In this document: positions 1 to 10,545 of the stretch, piece by piece | How positions within the stretch are numbered: the first letter of the stretch is position 1 | Layout: the number at the start of each line of letters is the position of its first letter | Assembly (NCBI GenBank): GCA_009663005.1 | Contig: CM018897.1 | Span: 8,486,521-8,516,520 of the forward strand | From: Actinidia chinensis | Taxonomy: Eukaryota; Streptophyta; Magnoliopsida; Ericales; Actinidiaceae | Direction of reading: 5' to 3' | Length of the DNA: 30,000 bases | Translations under genes and position numbers: made by a program | Notes under the pieces: generated by a model | Databases searched by the model: none | Told to the model about the DNA's origin: nothing | The model's input: the letters and a program-made list of their open reading frames with translations, nothing else

Positions 1-187
1 TGGTTATGTTTTTGTATTTAGAAAACTTTTTGTGTTTCTTATTTTATACTAGCAATTTCAGTATCTGGTGAATGGTGATATTTGCATTGTCCGCTAAACA
101 TTATATATGTAATTTGGCTAAACATTATATATGTAATTTGTGTACGTGCCTGAGCAGCTTCAACAATGTCACGTTTGTATTATGTAG

Positions 188-545
188 GGTTGAAATCGGT
201 TCGGTCGGGGAATTTCCCATGAGAGCACTGAGCCGACCGGTTTGGTTTAGTTGGTGTTGGAGCTGAAATCGACTGAAATTTTGCAAAAACCGAACGCAAT
301 TAGGTTTTCAGGTTTTTTCGGGTTTGGCTAACCTAATACCTGGTCTTCGTTGCTTCTTCAATTTAGATCTGAACTGTCGTTGACTCGCTGATTAGCCACA
401 TGTGAGAGCTCTCAGCATCAACAACCTGAGTTTGAGTGAAACGAATGAGAAGAGAGAGAGAGAGAGGAAAGAGTCGTCGACTCGCCGATTAGCCACATGT
501 GAGAGCTCACGGTGTTGGCAACCGTGAGTTTGAGTAAAACGAATG
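188..545. mobile_element. Insertion in unit 0, possible transposon remnant
   Basis: The sequence here interrupts the unit-0 repeat. The flanks (ending tattatgtag, resuming near aatgtatccaatag) match repeat blocks elsewhere, while this interior has no counterpart in A or B. It starts with a run rich in ggttcggt/ggtttggttt and ccgaacgcaa words, of a kind common near the ends of some plant DNA transposons and MITEs. It then carries the 72-bp direct repeat described separately. I found no clear terminal inverted repeat or target-site duplication, so the class is unresolved. Confidence 0.35.
376..545. repeat. Pair of 72-73 bp direct repeats split by a (GA)n tract
   Basis: Copy 1 is 376-447 and copy 2 is 473-545, period 97 bp. 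Both run from gtcgtYgactcgcYgattag to gtttgagtRaaacgaatg, with an (GA)n tract at about 448-466 between them. The differences cluster in one hairpin. Copy 2 has an 8-bp perfect stem (506-513 with 521-528, loop 514-520). Copy 1 has a different but still paired 5-bp stem (411-415 with 426-430). Confidence 0.8.
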
Positions 546-863
546 TATCCAATAGTAACTGAGTTACATTTTTTGCAGTCATTAGTTTTTTCATTAGGAG
601 AATGTGGACAAACCTTATATTTTTTCGTTATACATTCAAAACAGTCTGCTGAAACTCTGTTAGATTAACATAGTAATTCGCAGGCATCTTGCATATGCAT
701 AACAAGTCGCTACCTAGTTTTTACTTTCCGTTCTTTTCCTGTCTATGCTTGTACATGGGCATATACATTTATACATGTGTATATTTGTTTTTTGTTCTCA
801 TGGATTGACTAGCTTCTATTGTAAGCTCTATAAATTATGGTGTAGCCTCTAGAGTTCTAGATT

Positions 864-1075
864 GCCCAATGATGAAAATCTCAATGTATTGAGGCGGTTC
901 CGTGGTCTTACTCATAAATTGGTTTTATATTGACCACTGCTGCCCATACCACCTTCTCTTATTGCTCTTCATTACATACATATATGTATGTATATATGAA
1001 CACATCACACTGGTTTACAATGTGTAAATACTTGATATGACTGCCATTTGTTAATAGCTAAGAGATTTGAGTGCC
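864..1075 (+). ncRNA. C/D-like repeat family 1, degenerate copy
   Basis: Starts GCCC-AATGATGA (stem plus C-box-like motif) and ends agagatttgagtgcc, aligning with the family end ATGAGAT-CTGA-GGGC. The D box has decayed to TTGA and the terminal stem is weakened. Length is 212 nt, close to the other members (148-312). Membership is clear from shared sequence, but whether it was ever a processed RNA is inference. No exon-like block is evident just downstream. Confidence 0.25.
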
Positions 1076-1409
1076 TTTGACTGCCAATTTTATCTGAGTT
1101 TGTCCTAGTACACAAATTGCACGTGCATAGTGCAGACAACACATTGGGCAAGCCCCAAAAATAGTGTGTTCAACAAGTCATTAGCACATTTGGGGATAGG
1201 ACAGCTTGTGTAAGAGTTCCGAGTCCTGTACGTGGATGCTTGCAATGTCATTTTGTGGATTTCAAGTAAAGATTGTCATTATAAATTTTGTTTGAGGTTG
1301 GACTGTATATTCTGAAGGTGGATGTAATAAATAATATTCTCGATATGGATATGTTTTTATATAAAAATGAAAGTGCAGAAGCTAGAGTTCTGCGGACATT
1401 TGTGTATTA

Positions 1410-1466
1410 GTGAATGATGATATATGCACTGGGCTCTGAGCAGTTTATATACTGCATTACTGATAG
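1410..1466 (+). ncRNA. C/D-like repeat family 2, best copy
   Basis: A short block with gtgAATGATGAtat (C-like box), internal ctCTGAgc (D'-like, about 1437) and a terminal taCTGAtag (1460-1463). The same architecture and wording recur at 4670, 9018 and 18814, with decayed versions near 68 and 6974. The guide-like segment before the internal CTGA reads tatgcactggg. I could not match it to an rRNA or snRNA. These boxes are short, and the family could be repeat sequence without RNA function. Confidence 0.25.
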
Positions 1467-1890
1467 AAATGCAGCCTAGAAAGCTGTATCTGACCCTTTC
1501 AAACGTATTGACATTCCATTATATTAAGCTATTTCGGTGTTTCTTGGTTTTTCTTCGTCATTAGACTTTGTGCAACCGCCTAAGACCACTCGATTAACTG
1601 GTCGTTCTCCTGCGATATGTATTGCTTCATGCTTGTGTGATTTATATAGACATTGTCGATAAGCTTGGTATATTTGCCTGTGGCTGTCACGGCTCTTTAA
1701 AAATACTTTGTATCCAAGTTTTGTTAACCTTGATGTTTTGCTCAAAGTTGTCAGATCTTATGGGGTTTGGTTAAGTATTTCATTTCTAAAATTTTAACGC
1801 ATTTAGACCTTATGAGTAATTCAGTTATTTACTTGTATATTAAAGATTGCCTGTACATTCAATGTTTTATCAGCTGCTTTTTCGTTCTTT

Positions 1891-2278
1891 CAGGGGTTGT
1901 GTCCTATGATGATGGAGAGTACATTATACAGATATATGTATATATATTCATATTTTGACAAGGATGGTTGACTATGTTACGTGGAGAAGTTAAATTGGGT
2001 TTTCATCTTGATCTTAGGCCATCATTATCGCTGCTTTACCAGAAGTGGCAACTTCACCGTCACCATCATAATTACTATTTTTAATTTTCTTTGTGGTTAC
2101 TTATGATGATGATTAGGACTGGTTTGTAATGAATTCTAGTGTATTATAGGGTCGACGACTCATTCATACTTTGGGACACAAGGGTGTTAATGGGTTATCT
2201 GATTTGTTGTTTTATAATTTAAATCATTTTAGGACATTTATTGAACTCGTGGAGACATGGAATATAGTAAAAAGCTTA
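1891..2278. other. Spacer, no feature seen
   Basis: AT-rich sequence between unit 0 and the first MITE. A possible 3' splice site (ttctttcag, about 1883-1891) lies at its left edge. No repeat counterpart, coding potential or RNA gene is visible. Confidence 0.5.
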
Positions 2279-2647
2279 GGGTATATTTGGTAACGTTTTT
2301 ATTTTTTTATTTTTTGTGTTTGTTTATTTTGTTTTGTTTGTTTTTGATAAAACAGAAATTAAAAATAGTTGTGTCACCTATTTTTTAAACTATTTAAAAA
2401 TAAAAACTAATTTGTATTAACCTTTTTTTTTAACTATTTTAACAAACAAGTGGCGGCGGCCGGTGGTGGTGGTGGTGAATGAAAAAGTTTTTAAACAAAA
2501 AACACTAACCTGTTTTCATATTTTCAAAAATAGTGGTAGTAATTTGTCTTATTTTATTATAAATAGCAACACAAAACAAGTTTTGTTTCATTATAAAAAA
2601 AATAAAATAAAAACAAAAAAACAAAAAAAAATAGTAACAAACATTCC
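2279..2647. mobile_element. hAT-like MITE
   Basis: The left end gggtatatttggtaacg and the right end gtaacaaacattcc form imperfect terminal inverted repeats of about 14-16 bp, extended by complementary poly-T/poly-A-rich arms. The interior is low complexity and non-coding, with a short (GGC/TGG)n patch at about 2453-2477. The terminus TTTGGTAAC is typical of small non-autonomous hAT-type elements in plants. I see no convincing 8-bp target-site duplication. The element sits just upstream of copy A and is absent at the start of copy B. Confidence 0.55.
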
Positions 2648-2924
2648 TTTTGTCTACGATCTTAAAAAGTACTTAACATAAGCAAATTGTTGGACAAGTT
2701 AACATGCATGATGCATTTCCTTATCCCTTGATTCCCTTACGCTATGCCTGTCTTGTAGTTCTGCTTGCCTTTTCTTTCAGCTCTGCTATGGTAACTGTCC
2801 ATCTATACCTATTTTATTTTATTCCTTCACGTGTCATTGTTTCAACCATTTTTACTATGGATATCTTTTTATTTTCTCTTTTTGTGTAATTTCTCTTATT
2901 TTTATGATCTTGTGTGCACGGGTT

Positions 2925-3141
2925 GCCCAATGATAGAAAGTCTCATTGTATTGATATTGAGCAGTTTGATGGTTTCTATTGTCCTAGCCTTTACAAATGA
3001 CCATCTCCTCCCTCTCTCAATTCAGGGAGTGTCAGGGTAATTTATCCTTTTAATTTGTTATGTTGGATGGTGTGCAAAGCTTGATGAATCCTATCTTCTA
3101 ACTAACTGTTGACTATGGCTCAGAGTAATGAGACTGCGGGC
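2925..3141 (+). ncRNA. C/D-like repeat family 1, degenerate copy
   Basis: Starts GCCC-AATGATAG and ends gagactgcgggc, the counterpart of the copy-B element at 13601-13828. The C box is altered (ATGATAG) and the D box CTGA is lost (ctgc), while the GCCC/GGGC terminal stem remains possible. It is probably a dead copy. Confidence 0.2.
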
Positions 3142-3648
3142 TTCATTAGTCACTTGTTACTAATGGAACCTTCCTGTCCTATCTAGACCAAAACAAATTC
3201 AACCACAGGTTAAATTGGCACGAATAATAGCAGATTCAGCTTTGAGTGGTTCTATTAGATCCTGCAGGGCGTATTTTGCAGCCTAGTGCCACATGGCTTC
3301 TCAGATTCCGTTATACTTGTTCTCGGTTAGAGTTCATTTAGAATAGTTGTTATGCTATGGTCAGTCAAACATAACTGAGGGAAAGTACAACGTACTAATG
3401 TATCATCTGTACACTGGGTTTTGATAATTTCTTTTGTGCATTTAAATGGAAATGCGCATAGAAAGCTGCACGTTATCTAAAAATCGTAATTCAACATTGT
3501 TTTATCCTTTTCCGGATTCTTTATTTGGAGTTCCTTGCTTCATGTTGCAATTATCCTAATGGTTTTACTTCTCAAATGTGGGATAGCTTTGATGCCCGAG
3601 ATTGGATGACTCATTCTATGGAGTGGTTGCTTTGTTTTTAATTGCAAG

Positions 3649-3669
3649 CCTCCTCCTCCTCCTCCTCCT
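3649..3669. repeat. (CCT)n microsatellite
   Basis: Seven CCT triplets immediately after a damaged family-1 start (gcccgagattgg, 3594). Other family-1 copies carry different microsatellites at the equivalent place (21150, 24042), so this part of the element seems prone to triplet expansion. Confidence 0.85.
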
Positions 3670-4120
3670 TTTATAGTGTTTGTTTTTTTGGATACTATTT
3701 GTGCGTTCTTCTTGCTTTTTTATTCTTATATTCAAAAGAACATTGTTTTTACATGTAATTTTTTTGTGACTTTGGAGCTGTCTTCCAAGTTTGCCTAATC
3801 AAATGAAATGTGATATGGCGTAATATTCCTAGCCTCACTGGTATTATGTTTCATTAACGACATAAATAACATACTGCATGAGGACTCTTCTATGTTGCAT
3901 AATGCATATTACATTATACGGAGGCAATATGAGGGCGTTGTTTGTGCATTTAAGTTTTGTTTTTTTAGTATGAGTAATTATGTCTCATGTTAAGATGCGG
4001 AGGGCTATAAATGAAGACTGGGTATTTGTAAAGTCTGTATAAAAACTGGATTTGAAGTAATTTTGAATGGTTTTATTATCTTCCGTCTTTTGAGAACTGA
4101 AATCGTTGTTCTTTATTTAG

Positions 4121-4152
4121 TGGCATTCAAACAAAACATTGTTTTTGTATGT
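4121..4152 (+). other. Candidate repeated mini-exon (32 nt)
   Basis: The block tggcattcaaac...gtatgt is preceded by gaactgaaatc (branch-point-like CTGAAAT), a pyrimidine-rich tract and TTTAG, and followed by GTAAGTTCC, a near-consensus 5' splice site. A possible donor at 4057 (tgaa/gtaatt) would make the upstream intron 64 nt. The counterpart in copy B is 15056-15087. Both splice signals are intact here. Splicing itself is inferred. Confidence 0.45.
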
Positions 4153-4669
4153 GTAAGTTCCTTTTAACTCTAGAGCACGATACCTAGTTTACCTGATCAG
4201 GGAAAATGTGACATTTGCATTGTTCGAGAACAACAACAATATACTATATCACAACCTTTTTTTGTGCTGATTCTTGCATTATGGATGAAACTTTATTTGT
4301 AAGGAGCAGTTATTGGAATTTTGTACTTCTACTACTATCCGTAATTCTTCATTTGTTGATTCTATAGATGAAGATGTGCACAGGGTGATTAGTCAAGACA
4401 TATGTTGAGTCTGGACTAAAAGATGGCTTTTAGATTTGAGGTAATTTTTGATGGTTTTATTATATACCCTTCATGGTGAGGAGGCATCAAGTGAAATTGG
4501 ATATTTTTTCCTGCATTTGACATGGGATTATTCATCTCCCCCCCTTAGCTCTCCAGTTTAATACATTGTTTTGCATGTAAAGATTTGGTAGGAAGAACTA
4601 CATTTTTGATATATTATTACACAAAATTGCAATGGCACGAACTTCTGTTTTCAAAAGTGGTAAATTTGT

Positions 4670-4711
4670 GAATGATGGTATATGAACGGGGCTCTGAGGA
4701 GGTTACTGATG
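4670..4711 (+). ncRNA. C/D-like repeat family 2 copy
   Basis: Contains AATGATGG (C-like), gctCTGAgg (internal) and ttaCTGAtgg (terminal), in the order and near spacing of the 9018 copy. The C-like box departs from consensus at its last base, so I regard it as a weakened copy. Confidence 0.2.
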
Positions 4712-6159
4712 GAAATGCAGTTACTCGAATGCTAAGTTATTTAGTTGTTTTATACTTTTGCGCTATATCATAAACCACATTAATCTTTAGCATTGTATAC
4801 CTTATCACTTAGTCAATTATCTAAGTCAAGTGTGGTGCGTATTAAAGCTCTTGAATAATATCACTGGATCTAAATTGGTGTTACCAAAAAGTATTACTAT
4901 TACTGTTGAGATTAATATATCAGAACACACAGGAATCATGACACATTTGAATGGTAAAAATTAGCAATCTTACCTTTTTTCACGTATTGTTTCTTGCAGG
5001 GTTCTCCCTTGGAGGAAAAAGATGAAAATAATTTATAAATAACGAAATCTATTGGACTTTTCTTTTAAGATATGTTTTTACATGTTATATTTGAAAAAAA
5101 GACTATTTTTTTAGGATAAATGATATTTAGACTCTAATATAAGTAAAGAAGCACAAATATGCACACGGATGTGGCAAGGATGCAACAATTTTTTTTTTAT
5201 ATTTTTATTTGTTACTTGTAAGGGCATTATATCCATAAACAATTAAAATTAATGAAAATTAATGAAAAACAAGTTAAACATGGCTAATGATTAATTTATT
5301 AGCATATTGCACCGTTTAAATTTTTTGCTTTATGACATTACTAATGATTCCAAACAAAGGATGTGCAAATATTTTATTTTGGTCTGCATAATCGGTACGC
5401 ATAATATATTATTATCCCTTCCACCTGCTTTCATTTAGCTTTTTCTCATTGGCAAGTTAATTATTATTGCCAATATATGGTGTTGTAAAGTCTCTTTAAA
5501 AAAAAATCATTCGATCTAGAGGTTCTAAACTATTGATGATTTGTGGAAAGCTGTGAGATATTAGAGGCTTTCGCCAAGCACTTTATTTCTAACTAGAAAC
5601 CCATTTAGACCTAGCATCTAAGCCTAAATCTAACACCAGTTGCCTCCTGTGGTAAGATTTGTATAAATGGGTGAGGCCTCGTGTGTTAAAACTCAACCCA
5701 TGGTGATTGCTAGCACAAGAAACAAAAACAAGGTATAGTGAGTGAGATATGCACATGTATGGAGTTTAGATTTATTCAGGCCTCTTGTGGTAAAGATTTG
5801 GCCCCTTGGGCGATTGTGGTTGTATTATTATCACTGCTGTATGGTACAAGTTTGTATTCACTTCTTTTATAAGCATTTTCTGAAATGCGGTTTAGATTTA
5901 GTTGAGATATTGATATGCAAAAGTTTGAAATTCATTTGCTTGGGATATAGCTTTAATGTTTGTACAAGCCTTGGAATTCCAAAACCATCTTTTAATGTTA
6001 TGTCAAAATTGGGTTATTAGAATTTTTTTCGAAACAGTCTGGCAAACAATTTGCTGAATAAGTTTGGTGTGTAAAAAGAAAAATAGTGAGAAATCTCAGT
6101 AGTATGGCCACCTAGATAATAAGAAAGATCCATGTTAATATCATCCTTTGAAATATGTG

Positions 6160-6467
6160 TTGTTTAGAATTGTTTTTTGTTTTCCGTTTTTATTTGTGTT
6201 TTCTTGGAAACAAAATCAATGAAATACTCGAAAGCATTCCAAGATTTTATATAGTTTTCTTTTTTCTTTTTGTGCAGAAACACAAACACTTTTCAAAAAT
6301 TGAAAACATATTTTTAATTTTTTCTAAAAATAAATTTATTTTGAAATAAATTTTTTGACTACAGTTTTTCAAAAAATGTTCACTAAACTAGTTTATTTAA
6401 GTGTTTCTCAAAAAAATAATTCAATGAATACAATAAACACAAAATAAAAAATGTGTTACCAAACAAT
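6160..6467. mobile_element. hAT-like MITE, copy-A allele
   Basis: Imperfect terminal inverted repeats (left ttgtttagaattg, right gttaccaaacaa) enclose a non-coding interior of T-rich left half and A-rich right half. The same element lies at 17893-18192 in copy B at the equivalent place, so it inserted before A and B separated. Small open frames inside it are low-complexity and not credible genes. Confidence 0.55.
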
Positions 6468-6770
6468 CTTTCTTTTCCCTTTTCTCACCTATTTTCTCTT
6501 CTACCAAATATACCACAAGAAAAGTCTACTTCAAGGGTACTCCAGGTATTTAATACCGTAACCAAGGGTATCCCGGACAATCCCATCCCTTGTCCTAACA
6601 CCTTCATTAACTCACTCCTCCCATGGCGGCTCCGCCATGAAAATGTCGATCATATATGCATCTTAAATTTGTCTATTTAAATTCAAATATGCACATTATT
6701 CATATGTATTTGCCAACGGTTCACCACCCCACCACCACTCTCTCTCTCTTCTAGTGGTTGTAAAGGCATT

Positions 6771-6820
6771 TGATGACATAAACCATCGATGATTTGTTCA
6801 AAGCTATGAGATCTGAGGGC
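6771..6820 (+). ncRNA. C/D-like family 1, 3' half only
   Basis: Carries the well-preserved 3' half of the family: aaccatcgatgatttg, then agctatgagat-CTGA-GGGC (6802-6820). The expected GCCC-RATGATGG start is missing upstream, although the copy-B equivalent at 18474 keeps it. This copy is therefore 5'-truncated. Confidence 0.25.
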
Positions 6821-7850
6821 CAGTGTTAACTATTATAGGATCTTCACATCTACAACTTTGATCAGATTATTGACGTTGGGTGCCTATTTATGGTATTAGT
6901 GTTCGTTGTTTCGTTAGGTATTTCTATGTTAAAAAGTTGTATGTTTTTCTTCTGTTTTGGGTAATTGAAATTTTTGATGAATGGTGATATTTGCAATGAC
7001 CTCTAAACATTATGCATTTAATTTATGTGATAGATTCAACAATTTCACTAACATTTTATGTTGGATGTAGGATTGTTGACGCTGGATGTTGATTTAATGG
7101 ATTGATGTTTGTTGTTTGGTTATGTTTTTCAAGGTAAAAAGTTTTTTGTTTTTGTATTTTATGGTAATTTGGGTATTTTCTGTATTTGTATTGGCATCTG
7201 GACATTATACATTTGACTTGTGTATGTGCCAGACAGATTCAATAACTCACATTTGTATTCTGTGTACTGCATCTAATTGCCTGATTGATGTGATTTCCAA
7301 TATATTGGTAGAGGTTTTATGAATCTTATACTAAACTTTACTTCCACCCCTATCATCTGTGCCCAATTTACGAAATTCATTTGTTTCAAGCAGAATGTCT
7401 CATTTTGTAGAAATGGGGCAGGAATATAAGATTGTTTTATACTATTTATCTTTTAGATCTTTTAGTCTATATGTGTATTTCGTCCCTTATAATTTTTGGG
7501 TGTTTTCTTATTAAATTTAGTTTGTTTACTGGTATAGGAATATCCATACTTACTTTGAGGTATTTTGTGATTCATAACAATTTATGGTTTTCAATGGAAA
7601 TTTTGGTGAGGCATTTGCACATTTTCTTTCTTCGGTCCTTGCTCATGGAGAAAGTAAGATGTTTTTAGATCTTTGGATTCCCTTTGGTTCCTCTTTTTGC
7701 AGGCACATAAAATGGACATCGGAGTTTTTCTAAAATTATTTTTTTTCTTTCTTTTCTTCTTATTTGTTTGGCTACTTAGCTTTACAAGTTGGTAATGATC
7801 AGTTTTATTCTGAATTCCTAAGAAGTGTGGACACTTTAAATTAGTCATCA

Positions 7851-8195
7851 TTTCTGACACCGACACTTCTCGGACACTCTTGGACATGTGTCGGACACGT
7901 CAGCATGTCCATTTTTTTTTGTATTTTGTTTTATAGGACAATGGACACATTGAGGCTATTCGTGTCATTCCTCCGGACATGCGTGTCTGTGGCTATGTCC
8001 ATGTCCGTATGTGCTTTTAAGATAAAAAGTACAGCAATGAGAGAAGTTTAAGGAGTCATGAGAGTATTAATAAAAGGACTTTGCAATTCATTTGACTTGG
8101 GTGTTTGTGTGTCAGTATCGTAATTTTTAGATAACTATTTGCATGTCCGTATCGTATTGTGTCCGTGTCCGTATCCGTGCTTTTTAGTTAAATTC
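7851..8195. repeat. Degenerate cggacac/gtgtccg minisatellite region
   Basis: Words such as tcggacac, ggacatg, gtgtccgt and catgtccgt recur on both strands, with clusters at 7858-7912, 7970-8020 and 8140-8180. They are more GC-rich than their surroundings. The equivalent region in B (about 19795-20055) is more eroded. I cannot say whether it is a mobile-element remnant or a locally expanded minisatellite. Confidence 0.5.
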
Positions 8196-8493
8196 TTCTA
8201 ACTTTGTTAATGTGTTATAGAAAACTTATTTTTGAATAATAAACTAATGTAGCCAATAGTAACTGAGAGTCATTTTTCGCAATCACTAGTTTCATTAGGA
8301 TAATGTGGACCACTTGATTAACCATTGGACTATTTGGGCTTGGATGCTAGATCTAAATGCCTATATATTCGATGTTTTTATCAACTGCTAATTTGCGAAG
8401 GCTGTACAAAAGCCGGATTTGAGGTTTGAGGTAATTTTGGATGATTTTATTATCTTCCATCTATGAGACCTGAAATTGTTATTCTTTTTTCAG

Positions 8494-8524
8494 GGTCATT
8501 CAAACAAAAAGTGTTTTTGTATGT
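8494..8524 (+). other. Candidate repeated mini-exon with GC donor (31 nt)
   Basis: Preceded by gacctgaaattg, a T-rich tract and TTTTTTCAG, and followed by GCAAGT. The donor is therefore of the rarer but functional GC-AG kind, where sister copies have GTAAGT. The upstream donor gag/gtaatt at 8431 gives a 63-nt intron (8431-8493), very short even for plants and the same length as at 14993-15055. Confidence 0.42.
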
Positions 8525-9017
8525 GCAAGTTTCTCAAACTCTTTGAGCTGCGTTACCCAATTTGCCTGATTGGGGAAAATGGCATCTGCATGATATTTCT
8601 AGCCTTGCTTGGGATTATCCCAGTGACTAAAACAATAATATACTGTATGAGAATCCTTTTGTGCTGACTCTAGCTTTATGGCCTTACAGTACTTCTACTA
8701 TCAATAATTCTTCATTTCTTGATGTTATGAAGATGTGCAAGGTGATTTGTCAAGAACGAAAATTTGTTTAAGTTTGGACTAAAAGATGGCTTTTAGATTT
8801 GAGGTAATTTTTGATGGTTTTATAATCTGCCTTCATGGTGAGGCATCAAGTGAAATTGACTATTTTTCTGCATTTGACACTGTATTATTCATCACCGCCT
8901 GTGCTCTCCAGTTTTATACAATATCTTATGCAAATAATTGCTAGAACTACATTTTAGATATGTTCTTACATAAAATTGTAAGTGCATGAGCTTAAGTATT
9001 GCAAAAATAGTTTGTTA

Positions 9018-9062
9018 GTGAATGATGCTATATGCACTGGGCTCTGAGCAGTTTACTGATGT
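9018..9062 (+). ncRNA. C/D-like repeat family 2 copy
   Basis: gtgAATGATGCtatatgcactgg, then gctCTGAgc and ttaCTGAtg at 9056-9059. It is nearly the same sequence as 1410-1466 but lacks the 12-nt insert after the internal CTGA. The last base of the C-like box is changed. Confidence 0.22.
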
Positions 9063-9980
9063 AGTCCGTAGTAAACAGTGACCTACTACTATCCAGACCT
9101 AATCAAATGCATTCTGAAGTTTTGATCCCAAAAGAGAGAGCTAAGTAGGCTTGCGCCTTGTAGTCTGGTCCTATGGTTATGAGAAGAAACCCGTAGTTTT
9201 CTTATCTTCTTTTTTACTTTGGAGATGTGTGTATTAACATGTCATCTGGAGTTATTTTATGGTGTTAGAATAGTTATGTTAAATTTATTTTTTACAGCTA
9301 TTGATGGAAATGCAACATAGAAAGTTGATGATCCTTTAAAAAGTATCAGCAGCTTTCATTTTTTGCAGTTTGCCATACTGCTTTTATTTATGCTTACTCA
9401 ACAAATGCTGATCTTTCATGGATAAATTATTCCATGTTGGTCTTGTTACAATGTTAATTGATGATTTACTTGTTTGTACCCTCTTAGGCATCCGTAGGTT
9501 TTTTACCGAGTTCTTCATTCTCTCGACTTTTATCTTTGTTTAAATTGATAATAAACTGATAAGTTTTGATGCTAGACCTTCTTGTTTCTTAGAATAGAAA
9601 ATTATGGATTGTTTGGGTTGGTCTGATTGAGAAATGATCTCATGCGTGGTGAAGCAATTCGACTTGAGGCATTTGCTCGACTCAAAATCCTTTGGGCTAC
9701 GTTTGTGGAGCTGTGATGTAATGAAGATCATTGCCCATACTATCTAACTAATAACGTGGAGACTATTTTAAACTGATAAAATAGTAGGTATGTTCAACTT
9801 ATTTTTTGTAGTTATTGATGGAGATCCCGCATAAAAAGCTACATTTGATACTTTTCAAACTGACTTTTGACAAGTGATTTTTGTTTTTTCACCTTTGTCT
9901 GAATTCTTGGTTCAAACTTGCTTCTTTATGCTGTGTGATTATCCTGAAGTTTTACTTTTAAATCAATGAAAAGATTTGAT

Positions 9981-10284
9981 GCCCAATGATGGATGCCTCA
10001 TTATTGTGGAGTGATGTTTTGATTTTCATTGGAAGCCTTCCCATCATTGTCATTATCGTGTCATTTCTTTGCCAATGATATTATCACCAAACTGGATGAC
10101 TGAATCGGTCATCGGCAAAACAAAAGGGTTGGTTGTATTGAAGGATCCACTCCTTGTGTCTTGTTTGTTTTGTGATTGGTTTGGTCACCCAGTTCGGTGA
10201 TAGTAACTTGCTTCTTCTTTTCAATGATAAACCATATACTTCACAATGAAATTATGAATTATGATAGCTATGCGATCTGAGGGT
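9981..10284 (+). ncRNA. C/D-like repeat family 1 copy
   Basis: Starts GCCC-AATGATGG and ends tgcgat-CTGA-GGG(t). Length is 304 nt because of inserted sequence in the middle; a shorter member is 148 nt. A mini-exon-like block begins 113 nt downstream (10398). The last stem base pair is lost. The best-matching relative in copy B is 25482-25793. Confidence 0.25.
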
Positions 10285-10397
10285 TTATCAAATGTTGTCT
10301 TGAAAGATATTCCTGACTATTCATGCATAATTGTAGCTATGAGATATAGGTATTGTTAGGTGAATCTATTGGAGATTTGAAAAACTTGTTTTTTCAG

Positions 10398-10431
10398 GGG
10401 CGTGCAAACAAACATCGTGGTTACTTTTTAG
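10398..10431 (+). other. Mini-exon remnant, donor lost
   Basis: The 3' splice context is good (ttgttttttcag) and the block gggcgtgcaaacaaacatcg matches the mini-exon family. Instead of GTAAGT the sequence runs into ttactttttaggaatgg and then a SINE head. The same arrangement occurs at 25924 in copy B, so the damage is ancestral. Confidence 0.35.
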
Positions 10432-10439
10432 GAATGGAA

Positions 10440-10545
10440 AATTAACCATTGGTTCACTCTTTGAGGCTCGAATCCATGACTTTTCATATGGAGTTATTAG
10501 GGCCTTGCCAACTGGGACAACCTAATTGGTTGATTGGGCAAGTTT
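10440..10545 (-). mobile_element. tRNA-derived SINE head, minus strand
   Basis: Read on the minus strand, ttgtcccagttggcaaggcc (10501-10520) fits the polymerase III A box and ggattcgagcctc (10463-10475) fits the B box, in the right order and with tRNA-like spacing. No folded tRNA is possible, so this is a retroposon head rather than a tRNA gene. It abuts the mini-exon remnant, and its copy-B counterpart is at 25975-26080. Element ends are uncertain. Confidence 0.55.

Larger units (their letters stand above)
1..1890. repeat. Degenerate leading repeat unit (unit 0)
   Basis: This stretch holds no coding region but is made of blocks that recur downstream. Positions 61-187 resemble 6973-7100 and 7190-7270. 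The block at 541-600 (ccaatagtaactgag) recurs near 8247 and 20116. The block at 1410-1510 recurs near 9018 and 9302, and 1855-1880 recurs near 8370 and 20245. The order of blocks is not identical to copies A and B, so this is a mosaic or truncated relative rather than a third full copy. The stretches at 600-860 and 1080-1400 show nothing else I can name. The left edge is cut by the window. Confidence 0.6.

Noticed and set aside
4990..5025. Further exon after tttcttgcag at 4999 (and near 15942)
   Set aside because: The acceptor is good in A but changed to AAG in B, and no donor follows in either copy.
8461..8493. CTGA in gaactgaaat before the mini-exons read as a snoRNA D box
   Set aside because: Its place about 25-30 nt before a pyrimidine tract and AG fits a plant branch point much better.
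10440..10545. A real tRNA gene on the minus strand
   Set aside because: A and B boxes are present but no acceptor stem or anticodon arm can be formed, so it is a SINE head.
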